Below are positions 1 to 6,043 of a stretch of DNA of 6,959 nucleotides, piece by piece. The DNA lies in contig QHPZ01000209.1 in the NCBI GenBank assembly GCA_003219225.1, positions 1-6,959 on the forward strand. Reading direction: 5' to 3'. How positions within the stretch are numbered: position 1 is the stretch's first letter; each line of letters begins with the position of its first letter. This stretch comes from Verrucomicrobiota bacterium (lineage in GTDB: Bacteria > Verrucomicrobiota > Verrucomicrobiia > Chthoniobacterales > UBA10450). The notes under the pieces are model-generated. The model was given only the letters and a program-made list of their open reading frames with translations, made no database searches and was not told the origin of the DNA. The position numbers were made by a program, and so were the translations under genes.

Positions 1-1
1 G

Positions 2-499
2 TTTGCGGTCTTCAGTGTCACGCTCAAAACCGAGCTGCAGCGCGAGAAAAGTCCCGTCGCTGCGCTGAAGCTCCAAGAGCCGATGCCGGATTTCGAGTTG
101 CCCGATTCAACGGGTCGCTCCGTCAAGTTCAGCGAAGCGGCTCGGGATAAAAAGATGGTGCTGATCAATTTCTGGGCGACCTGGTGCGGACCGTGCCGGG
201 TTGAGATGCCGAGTTTTGAGAAACTGTACACAAAGCAAAAGAACAATGGCTTTGTGATTCTCGCGATCGCCGAGGACAAAGAGCGTGCAAAGCTGGATGA
301 ATATCTAAAACAAAAGCCGCTCAGTTTTCCGGTGCTGGTCGATCAAGACAACGCCCTCGCGGAAAGATTCAAGATCCAGAGCTTTCCGACCACGATACTG
401 GTCGGTGCCGACGGCAAAATTCGGCAAGTGAACGAGGGCGTGACTCCTTATCTGGAATTTTGGGTGCAAGCTGCACTGGAGCATCCCGAGCGCAAATGA
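2..499 (+). CDS. TlpA/ResA-like thioredoxin-fold protein, 5' end outside window
   Basis: The reading frame is open from the left edge, so the true start lies upstream; 165 residues are visible. The ATG at 83 is an internal methionine, because the conserved region before it (ending LKLQEP) is in frame. A thioredoxin fold follows: NFWATWCGPCR with redox cysteines at codons 185-187 and 194-196, and a cis-proline motif SFPTT about 64 residues after the second cysteine. The residues 'MPDFELPDSTGR' before the fold are typical of the AhpC/TSA-TlpA family. These proteins are usually held in the membrane by an N-terminal segment and reduce disulfides outside the cytoplasm, for example on apocytochrome c. 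The first visible residues (FAVFSVTL) may be the end of that anchor. The stop codon overlaps the start of the downstream ABC ATPase (ATGA), which indicates one operon. The family is certain; the substrate is not. A cytochrome c maturation role is inferred, partly from ccsA further along. Confidence 0.93.
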   Translation, partial: FAVFSVTLKTELQREKSPVAALKLQEPMPDFELPDSTGRSVKFSEAARDKKMVLINFWATWCGPCRVEMPSFEKLYTKQKNNGFVILAIAEDKERAKLDEYLKQKPLSFPVLVDQDNALAERFKIQSFPTTILVGADGKIRQVNEGVTPYLEFWVQAALEHPERK

Positions 500-1431
500 G
501 CGACGATCGAGACAGTGTCATCGAGATCGACGGTCTAACGAAAACCTTTCGCAGTCGTTTTCGCCGCCGCGAAGTTTGCGCGGTGCGCGACCTGAGCTTG
601 CGCGTGGAGCGCGGCAGCGTCGTTGCTTTCGTCGGGCCGAACGGCGCCGGCAAAACAACGACTATTTATCTGCTGCTTGGCCTGCTCCGCCCGAATCGCG
701 GCACCGTTCGTTTATTCGGTTTGCCCGCGGGCGATCTCGAAGCCCGCCGACGCATCGGTTTTCAATCCGAAATCTTCTACACCTACGGATTCAAAACGGC
801 GGAAAAAGCGCTGCGATTTTACGGCGAACTTTCCGAAGTGCCGCTCGGCAAGATCGGCATGGAAGCCCCGCGACAACTCGAGCGTCTCGGGCTGGGCGCG
901 GCGCGGACGCGCAAAGTGCGCGGCTTTTCCAAAGGAATGATTCAGCGGCTGGGAATCGCGCAGGCGCTGCTGCATCAGCCGGAACTGCTCGTTCTTGATG
1001 AACCGACCACCGGCCTCGATCCGGAAGGGCGCAAGCTTGTCGCAGAGATCATCCTCGAAGAAAAAGCGCGCGGCACGACCGTGTTTCTGAGCAGTCACAT
1101 TCTTTCCGATGTGGAACGCACCTGCGATCACATCGTCATTTTGCGCGAAGGCAGCGTCGCGCTTTCCGAAAACATGACTGCGCTTCGCAGCAAATCGGAC
1201 GAGTGGGAAATCGAGGTGCTCAGCTGGACGCCGGCGGCGCTGGAGGCGGTCGGGCGCGCCGAAATTCGCGATCAACAAAATGGAACCGTGGTCGTCCGTT
1301 GCGCGGCAGCGGAAAAAAATGTTCTGCTGCGACGTCTGCTCGAAGCCGATGTCGATGTTGGCGCCGTGCGCCGAGCCGCATCACTGGAAGATCTTTACAT
1401 GCGTTACGCCGGAGGCACATCGAGTGGTTAA
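496..1431 (+). CDS. ABC-2 type transporter, ATP-binding protein
   Basis: A 311-residue ATPase that powers an ABC-2 membrane exporter. I chose the ATG at 496 because it overlaps the upstream stop as ATGA and the protein then begins MSDDRDSVIEIDGLTKTF, the usual start of the fold; a start 36 nt earlier lies inside the thioredoxin gene. Visible motifs are Walker A GPNGAGKTT (47-55), Q-loop Q90, signature FSKGM (144-148, followed by IQRLGIAQAL), Walker B LLVLDEP (164-170), D-loop TTGLDPEG (171-178) and H-loop histidine 201. The lysine-containing signature is normal for ABC-2/NatA/NosF-like ATPases. About 100 residues follow the nucleotide-binding domain and end in SLEDLYMRYAGG, the usual 'leeiFl/y' tail of this group. 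Its partner is the permease encoded immediately downstream with an 8-nt overlap. The cargo cannot be read from the sequence. Confidence 0.96.
   Translation: MSDDRDSVIEIDGLTKTFRSRFRRREVCAVRDLSLRVERGSVVAFVGPNGAGKTTTIYLLLGLLRPNRGTVRLFGLPAGDLEARRRIGFQSEIFYTYGFKTAEKALRFYGELSEVPLGKIGMEAPRQLERLGLGAARTRKVRGFSKGMIQRLGIAQALLHQPELLVLDEPTTGLDPEGRKLVAEIILEEKARGTTVFLSSHILSDVERTCDHIVILREGSVALSENMTALRSKSDEWEIEVLSWTPAALEAVGRAEIRDQQNGTVVVRCAAAEKNVLLRRLLEADVDVGAVRRAASLEDLYMRYAGGTSSG
1411..1415 (+). promoter_or_regulatory. Ribosome binding site GGAGG that sets the permease start
   Basis: A perfect GGAGG lies inside the 3' end of the ATPase gene, 8 nt before the GTG at 1424. It fixes GTG as the permease start rather than upstream in-frame ATG codons such as 1280, and shows re-initiation or coupled translation within the ATPase-permease overlap. 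Confidence 0.85.
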
Positions 1432-2224
1432 GCTTTTCGCCATTACATTCACCGCTTTTCAAGAGACGCTGCGTCGCCGCGTCTTTTATATCGTACTGCT
1501 ATTGACCTTCCTCGTGGTGATCATGATCGGCTCGCAAATGTTTTTTATGCGAATGGCGCGCCACGCTGGCGAGACACAGATCGTTACGAATATGGGCGTG
1601 CACTTCATGCAAATGATTGTGGGCTTTTGGAATTTCGCCGCCCTGTTCCTCGCTCTTTTTCTCGGCGGCATCGGTGTCTCCTCGGAAATTTCAGCGAGGA
1701 CAATCGTCCACGTCATGTCGCGTCCGGTGAAGCGCTGGGTCTATTTGCTCGGGCGCTGGTTTGGCATTCTGATTTTTCTCTACTTGTTCCTGCTCGTCGG
1801 TATGGCCGGAGCGTTGTTGGTTTCGGTTTGGCTTAACATTCCATTCGCGTCCACGCTCTGGCTCGCTTTCGCGGAGAATTATGTGATGGCGACGTTTTAC
1901 AGCGGTGTCGCCCTAGGCTTTAGCGTGGTCATGCCGCCCATGCTGGCCGGAACACTTGCTTTCCTGCTGTCGATCTTGCCCTCCATCGCCCAGAACGCCA
2001 TTCACGATCCGCGCTGGCTGCATCGGATGCCGGCCCTTGTTGGTTACTACCTCGGGCCAGCTCAAATGCCAGTTAAACTAATGGCCGAAAGTTTCGCGAA
2101 AGAACGGCTGCACACCGATTACTGGCTTTATTTGCGGGTCCTTGGCGAAAATATCTTCTATGTGGTTGCCGTGTTCGTAGTGGCCACTTTTTTCTTTCGC
2201 CGCCGCGAGGTTCGCGTCCGCTGA
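1424..2224 (+). CDS. ABC-2 type transporter, permease protein
   Basis: A 266-residue integral membrane protein starting at GTG 1424, supported by a GGAGG site 8 nt upstream. About six hydrophobic segments are visible: roughly 20-40, 62-84, 112-136, 146-168, 171-190 and 242-258. After the second segment comes EISARTIVHVMSRPVKRWVYLLGRWFG (residues 88-114). This matches the cytoplasmic motif of NosY/ABC-2 permeases, which usually reads S.E...GTI..ll.kPv.R...llGk..G. The motif is thought to contact the ATPase. The N-terminus (KLFAITFTAFQETLRRRVFY) is the amphipathic start common in these proteins, and the C-terminus ends in a basic cytoplasmic tail (FFRRREVRVR). The gene overlaps the ATPase gene by 8 nt and works with it as one exporter. 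The substrate is unknown; NosFY-like, ion or lipid transport all remain possible. Confidence 0.93.
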   Translation: MVKLFAITFTAFQETLRRRVFYIVLLLTFLVVIMIGSQMFFMRMARHAGETQIVTNMGVHFMQMIVGFWNFAALFLALFLGGIGVSSEISARTIVHVMSRPVKRWVYLLGRWFGILIFLYLFLLVGMAGALLVSVWLNIPFASTLWLAFAENYVMATFYSGVALGFSVVMPPMLAGTLAFLLSILPSIAQNAIHDPRWLHRMPALVGYYLGPAQMPVKLMAESFAKERLHTDYWLYLRVLGENIFYVVAVFVVATFFFRRREVRVR

Positions 2225-2269
2225 GGTTGGCGACACGGCGGATATTGAGCGACCTGAATCAGCAACACG

Positions 2270-2287
2270 GCTGTGCCGCCACACAGC
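2270..2287. other. Small inverted repeat between convergent genes
   Basis: The 86-bp gap between the convergent permease and hydrolase genes (2225-2310) holds a 6-bp perfect stem, GCTGTG/CACAGC, with a 6-nt loop. There is no run of T on either side, so it is not a typical intrinsic terminator. It might still weaken read-through from either side. Nothing else is recognisable in this gap. Confidence 0.25.
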
Positions 2288-2310
2288 AGGAACCGCCATG
2301 TAGTCCGATT

Positions 2311-3417
2311 TTATTTCCCCGTTTCGTTGAGGAACTTCACCAGCTCATCCTTCCAGAGCGCGGCGAGGGTGTGGCTGCCGTGGCCGCGGGTTTTGTCGCT
2401 CATCGGCATGACGATGGCGCGGCCGTGCGGGACGCGTTGGATCTCGCGCTCGAGGATACCGAGCTCGGGCGGGTTGATCAGGTCGTCGGCGAAATTGATC
2501 GCGAGTAACGGCGCTTGAATTTTTTCGAGGTTCGGGCCGGGATCGTAATCTTGCGACGCTTCCAGCGCGTAGAGGACGTCGTTGGCATCGGCGGTTTGGT
2601 TGTGCTCGGCAACGAACTTGTCGATTGCCTCATCCGTCTGTCGCAAGGTGGGCGCTTCTTTCTGGCGCAGGACGGGGTTGCTGCTCATGAACCAGAGGAT
2701 TTCCGCGACGGTGCGCAGACTCGGCGGTTGTCCCGCGGCTGCGGGATATTCGCCATTCTCCCAAGCTGGATCGTTGCGGATCGCGTCGATAATGGTGCGT
2801 CGCCAGACGCGATTACGCCCCGAGATCTGCGTGGGCAAACAGGCCAGCGGCATGAGCGCGTCCATGAACTCGGGATGCAACTCGCCCCAGAGCCAGGTGT
2901 GCATCCCGCCCATGGATGTTCCCATCACGAGGCGCGCGTGGTTCACGCCCAACCCGTCTGTGAGCAAGCGATAATCCGCTTCGATCATGTCGTTGTAACC
3001 GTAGCGCGGGAACTTCGCGTGGAGTCCGTCGCTCGGTTTGCTCGATTTGCCGTGGCCGATGCCGTCCGGCAGCACGATGAAAAATTTGGTCGCATCGAGC
3101 GGCTGACCTTTGCCAAAAAGTTCATCGGCAAATTCCGGGCGAGGGACAAACTGCGCGCCGCTCCCGGTCGTGCCGTGCATGATCAGCACCGCGTTTGTGA
3201 CTTTGCCTTGCGCGTTCTTGTCGATCTTGCCGAGCGTGCGGTAATGGATCCGCAATTCCGGCAAAGTTTCGCCGGATGCGAATTTGAAATTGCGGATTGT
3301 GTAATCAGCTTCGATCGGCGCCGGATAATCGGCGGCGGCTGCGATGAACGACATCGCGTGTATCGCGGCGGCCAAAGCAGTGACGCACAAGATCGACCTC
3401 GTGCGGCGCGCTCTCAT
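2311..3417 (-). CDS. Exported alpha/beta hydrolase, MetX (homoserine O-acetyltransferase)-like fold
   Basis: A 368-residue protein. The ATG at 3417 is the only start close to the upstream in-frame stop (TAA, five codons before it). The N-terminus is a signal peptide: basic RARRTR, a hydrophobic core, then AAAAD near residues 26-30. The fold follows: oxyanion region LIMHGTTGSG (78-87), then DGIGHGKSS (118-126), nucleophile elbow GTSMGG with Ser168, acid region FADDLINPPE with Asp311 as likely catalytic acid, and a late GHGSHT with His346 or His349. The order and the 'D.L..PPE' spacing match MetX-like acyltransferases. The signal peptide argues against cytoplasmic methionine synthesis and suggests an extracytoplasmic esterase or acyl hydrolase. 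Known MetX-like relatives are often labelled only as alpha/beta fold hydrolases, and I would keep that label. It lies 55 bp after the GspB-like gene on the same strand, so the two may share a transcript. The fold is secure; the substrate is unknown. Confidence 0.92.
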   Translation of the reverse strand: MRARRTRSILCVTALAAAIHAMSFIAAAADYPAPIEADYTIRNFKFASGETLPELRIHYRTLGKIDKNAQGKVTNAVLIMHGTTGSGAQFVPRPEFADELFGKGQPLDATKFFIVLPDGIGHGKSSKPSDGLHAKFPRYGYNDMIEADYRLLTDGLGVNHARLVMGTSMGGMHTWLWGELHPEFMDALMPLACLPTQISGRNRVWRRTIIDAIRNDPAWENGEYPAAAGQPPSLRTVAEILWFMSSNPVLRQKEAPTLRQTDEAIDKFVAEHNQTADANDVLYALEASQDYDPGPNLEKIQAPLLAINFADDLINPPELGILEREIQRVPHGRAIVMPMSDKTRGHGSHTLAALWKDELVKFLNETGK

Positions 3418-3472
3418 TGCACCCGAACATTAAAAGAGACTCGCCTGCGTAGCCAGTACTCAGCCGCGACTC

Positions 3473-4033
3473 TTACTGCCGATCAGCAGAGCTCGGCGTG
3501 GGCACGGCCAGCCGCGCGTGGATCGTTTGTGTGCCATCGGTCAGCTCGACGCGGCCGTCGGCGATCCGAACCACGCGCAGCGTCACCGCGACCGAGTGCA
3601 CGGGCGTGTGCACAGTGATTGTGTCGCCCTCAGCCGCGGCGTGTCCATTAATGACGGCGAGACGCGGATGACCAAGCGCGATCGCGGTCACCCGAATGAC
3701 ATCGCTATTGACCTGCACGATCACAGGCGCAGGCGGCGTGACGCTGTGCGGCGAACCCGACACCGCGTGTGTCACGACATTGAATAGTTTTGGCACGGCC
3801 ATCTCTGCGCGCTGGGCGCGCTCGTGCCGCACGAAGGCGACTCCGGCCGCCGAAATCAGAATCGCACCGCTCAGAATGCCGATGAAAATGGCGCGGCCGT
3901 TGCCGGTAAAAAGCCGCGATCCTTGCAACTGGAATGGCGAATCGGCGTCGCCGGCTTGGGTGTCGGATGCTGGCTCCGGTTCCAGCGACGTGAGCAGTCG
4001 CGGCTGCGGCAACTTGTTCGGAATCAGCTCCAT
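3473..4033 (-). CDS. Single-pass membrane protein with GspB/PilP-like C-terminal domain
   Basis: A 186-residue protein if read from ATG 4033. A longer frame starting at 4132 exists, but it would overlap the ccsA start and adds a Cys- and Pro-rich N-terminus with no recognisable character, so I prefer the shorter one. The layout is: a cytoplasmic, Pro- and acid-rich stretch (1-46); one transmembrane helix (about 48-68, FIGILSGAILISAAGVAFV) followed by basic RHERAQR; a linker; and a small beta-rich domain (about 108-176) reading DVIRVTAIALGHPRLAVING, then EGDTI, then LRVVRIADGRVELTDGTQT. This '..a.iNG....eGd.i....v..i..d.v.l..g' pattern resembles the C-terminal domains of GspB, GspC and PilP, which link inner-membrane and outer-membrane parts of type II secretion or type IV pili. 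No other secretion gene is in the window. The similarity is by pattern only, so the function is tentative. No clear Shine-Dalgarno precedes the start. Confidence 0.7.
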   Translation of the reverse strand: MELIPNKLPQPRLLTSLEPEPASDTQAGDADSPFQLQGSRLFTGNGRAIFIGILSGAILISAAGVAFVRHERAQRAEMAVPKLFNVVTHAVSGSPHSVTPPAPVIVQVNSDVIRVTAIALGHPRLAVINGHAAAEGDTITVHTPVHSVAVTLRVVRIADGRVELTDGTQTIHARLAVPTPSSADRQ

Positions 4034-4117
4034 AAAGCAGTGCTGAGGAGCATGGCCTGTTCCAATGCGAGCGATCCTGATTGTCGAACAGCACGCGCCC
4101 GGTAAACTAGGCGCAAG
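4034..4117. promoter_or_regulatory. Divergent intergenic region, inferred two-way promoter
   Basis: These 84 bp separate the starts of the GspB-like gene (leftward) and ccsA (rightward), so promoters in both directions are expected here. A TTGTCG (4081-4086) and TAAACT (4103-4108) pair with a 16-nt spacer points toward ccsA, but the match is poor and the second box sits very close to the TTG start. The existence of the region is certain; exact boxes are not supported. Confidence 0.35.
4109..4111 (+). promoter_or_regulatory. AGG ribosome site supporting the TTG start of ccsA
   Basis: AGG lies 6 nt before TTG 4118. The in-frame stop TAA at 4103-4105 leaves no other start between it and the signal peptide, so this short site together with the signal peptide fixes the start. 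Confidence 0.55.
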
Positions 4118-5746
4118 TTGAAGCTGCGACACATTTGGCTGCTGAGCCTCGTCCTGATTTTATCTGCTGGCCAGCTTGCGCGTGCTCAGCCGGCCGCGAC
4201 TGAAGCGCTCAATTTCAAATCATTTGGTTTACTTGCCATCCAGGACAACGGACGGCGTAAACCGATCGATACGTTTGCGCGGGAAACATTCATCCGAATC
4301 AGCGGAAGATCGACATACACAAACGGCGGCAAGACGTGGCGGCCTAACGACTTTGTCCTGTCCGCGCTCATGGCGACACATGATTGGAAAAACGAGCCGA
4401 TGGTGCTCGTTTCATTCGGCAAATTAAAAGAGCGGCTCGGCCTCGACAAAACCCAGCGGCGATTTTCATTCGCGCAACTGGCGGCGTCACCGGAGCTGAA
4501 TCGTCTCGCGAATGAGGCGCGCGAAAAGAGGCGGGCCGAGAAAGCGCTTGATCGCCTCGAACAGGAAGCGCTGAGCGTGACTGACCGGTTGGCGCTTTTC
4601 GCAAACGTGCTGGACGGAAGCGCGCTTTTGATCGTCCCTGCGGCAAAAAATGAGACGGACCCCTGGGTGGTGCCGCCCGCCTCGGCGCAGTATTACAGCG
4701 AGGAACAATTCGCCCCGATTCAAATCCAGCTCCAGGCGCTCGCGGCCGCCTACGGGCAAGGCGATGGCTTCAATTTCAGCCGCGCGTCAAATCAGCTTCG
4801 GCAGGATTTGCGCGCTCTCAGCCCGTCGATCTATCCGACGGAGCGACAGCTGCGGCTGGAATATTTTTACAACCACTTCGAAGCATTCTATCGCGCGATC
4901 TGGCTCTACAGTCTGGGATTTCTCCTTCTGCTGATCGCGCATTTGCGGAAGACCGGCCGCGCGCTGCGCACTGCTCCTGTCGGAATCGCGACCCTCGGTC
5001 TGCTTTTTCACGCCAGCGGTATCGTTATGCGTTGCCTGATCGGCGGCCGGCCGCCGGTGACGAACATGACCACCGTTTATCTCCTCGCCGCGCTGCCGGT
5101 GACGCTCGTCGCCGTGTTGCTGGTTCACCAAATGCCGATCGCAATGCCATCGAGCATCGATCCGCTCGTGCCGGTGTTACGCGATAATTTCTGGCTCACT
5201 GTGCACGTGCTCACGATCACGTTGAGCTACGCCGCGTTCGCGCTCGCGATGGGATTTGGGCACATCCTGCTGTTCCGCTACGCGCGCAACCCGAGTGACG
5301 CGCGGGCCGATGCGCCGATGCATTTCTGGTTGTATCGCGTGCTTCAGCTGGGCGTTCTGCTGCTTGCCGCCGGCACAATTCTCGGCGGCGTGTGGGCGAA
5401 TTACTCCTGGGGCAGGTTTTGGGGCTGGGACCCAAAGGAAACATGGGCGTTAATCGCGCTGCTCTGTTACATCCTCACTTTGCATGGGAGACTCGCCGGT
5501 TGGTGGACTGAATTTGGTCTAGTGGTTGCGAGTGTGATTTGTTTTCTCGCCGTGCTCATGGCCTGGTACGGCGTCAATTTCGTCCTCGGCAAGGGTCTGC
5601 ACAGTTACGGCTTCGGAATCGGCGGCGAGACCTACGTTGCCACGTTCGTGATTGTCGATCTTTTGTTCGTCGGGTTTGCAGTCTGGCGTTATCGCACGAG
5701 CAGGCGCGTACCCAAAGCAATCGAAGCGGCCGTCACGACGGCGTGA
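4118..5746 (+). CDS. ccsA: Cytochrome c biogenesis protein CcsA (ResC family) with long extracytoplasmic N-terminal domain
   Basis: A 542-residue haem-handling protein of system II cytochrome c maturation. It is expected to pass haem across the membrane and join it to apocytochrome c together with CcsB/ResB. It starts at TTG 4118, the only start that keeps the signal peptide (KLRHIWLLSLVLILSAGQLARA, cleavage near 23). Residues 24 to about 255 form a soluble domain beginning LNFKSFGLLAIQDNGRRKPIDTFARETF, a 'nGR.kPldT.Are' motif I associate with long CcsA proteins of Bacteroidetes-type lineages. About eight membrane helices follow from residue 258. Conserved points are GRPPVTNM (310-317), candidate haem-ligand histidines H298, H363 (LTVHVLT) and H495 (GLHSYG), and the WWD motif WGRFWGWDPKETW (431-443). 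Standard CcsA is about 300-400 residues, so the extra length is the N-terminal domain. No ResB partner lies in the window. Identification is very secure. Confidence 0.95.
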   Translation: MKLRHIWLLSLVLILSAGQLARAQPAATEALNFKSFGLLAIQDNGRRKPIDTFARETFIRISGRSTYTNGGKTWRPNDFVLSALMATHDWKNEPMVLVSFGKLKERLGLDKTQRRFSFAQLAASPELNRLANEAREKRRAEKALDRLEQEALSVTDRLALFANVLDGSALLIVPAAKNETDPWVVPPASAQYYSEEQFAPIQIQLQALAAAYGQGDGFNFSRASNQLRQDLRALSPSIYPTERQLRLEYFYNHFEAFYRAIWLYSLGFLLLLIAHLRKTGRALRTAPVGIATLGLLFHASGIVMRCLIGGRPPVTNMTTVYLLAALPVTLVAVLLVHQMPIAMPSSIDPLVPVLRDNFWLTVHVLTITLSYAAFALAMGFGHILLFRYARNPSDARADAPMHFWLYRVLQLGVLLLAAGTILGGVWANYSWGRFWGWDPKETWALIALLCYILTLHGRLAGWWTEFGLVVASVICFLAVLMAWYGVNFVLGKGLHSYGFGIGGETYVATFVIVDLLFVGFAVWRYRTSRRVPKAIEAAVTTA

Positions 5747-5962
5747 GTGATTCGATGCGCTCGTTTCGCTCCTCTGGCGCGAATCCATGAGCGTATGGCA
5801 GGAAAGAAGACGATGCACCCGAGGCGTTCGCTGCGGCCGCAATCGCCGCCAACGCGTCGGGGCGAAAACATCCAAATTGGCGGGACAAAGGTGGGAATGA
5901 AGAGCGGGGCGCGAAAATCCGATACGACTCGGGCCCGGCGGCGTTCAGCGGGGGTGAGGTGA
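5747..5962. other. Stretch without a recognisable gene downstream of ccsA
   Basis: About 216 bp between the ccsA stop and the repeat element. A 71-codon frame starts at GTG 5747, directly after the ccsA stop. Its product is highly basic, rich in Arg, Ser and Pro, and has no domain I know. The opposite strand is open from about 6009 to 5689 but runs into ccsA and has no convincing start or ribosome site. I see no tRNA, clear terminator or mobile-element end here. It may be decayed or dispersed repeat sequence, which is a guess. Confidence 0.4.
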
Positions 5963-5964
5963 CT

Positions 5965-5988
5965 GTAGCCGCTTCGCTGTGCGAAGCG
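5965..5988 (+). repeat. REP-like unit 1, plus orientation
   Basis: GTAG (5965-5968), then a stem of CGCTTCGC (5970-5977) and GCGAAGCG (5981-5988) around loop TGT. The stem is perfect over 8 bp. It shares GTAGCCGC with unit 2. Confidence 0.82.
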
Positions 5989-6019
5989 CGACGCCGACTT
6001 GTTTATCACGCGCGCGTCA

Positions 6020-6043
6020 CGCGTCCCACAGGGACGCGGCTAC
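6020..6043 (-). repeat. REP-like unit 2, minus orientation
   Basis: Read on the minus strand: GTAG (6043-6040), then stem CGCGTCCC and GGGACGCG (6038-6031 and 6027-6020) around loop TGT. It differs from unit 1 at two stem positions on each arm, and both changes keep base pairing (T:A to G:C and G:C to C:G). The TAG of its GTAG is the stop codon of the EIIA gene. Confidence 0.82.

Noticed and set aside
891..960. Signature FSKGM instead of LSGGQ as a sign of a dead ATPase
   Set aside because: Lysine-containing forms (YSKGM/FSKGM) are normal in ABC-2 exporter ATPases, and all other motifs are intact.
712..1278. 188-codon minus-strand frame inside the ABC ATPase
   Set aside because: Antisense shadow of a gene with all ABC motifs; no domain and no ribosome site.
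1280..1423. Upstream extension of the permease to ATG 1280
   Set aside because: It would lie entirely inside the ATPase gene and adds 48 residues unlike the family; GTG 1424 has a GGAGG 8 nt ahead and gives the normal N-terminus.
2515..3618. 367-codon frame on the plus strand opposite the hydrolase gene
   Set aside because: It mirrors the hydrolase, which has a signal peptide and a complete catalytic layout. The plus-strand product is Arg-, His- and Asp-rich with no domain, as expected from the reverse of high-GC codons, and it runs on into the next gene.
4081..4108. Sigma-70 promoter for ccsA (TTGTCG/TAAACT)
   Set aside because: Poor box matches, and the -10-like box lies only 9 nt before the start codon, leaving no room for the observed ribosome site on a leader.
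4034..4132. Longer start (ATG 4132) for the GspB-like gene
   Set aside because: It overlaps the ccsA start and uses the whole divergent promoter region; the added 33 residues show no membrane or domain character.
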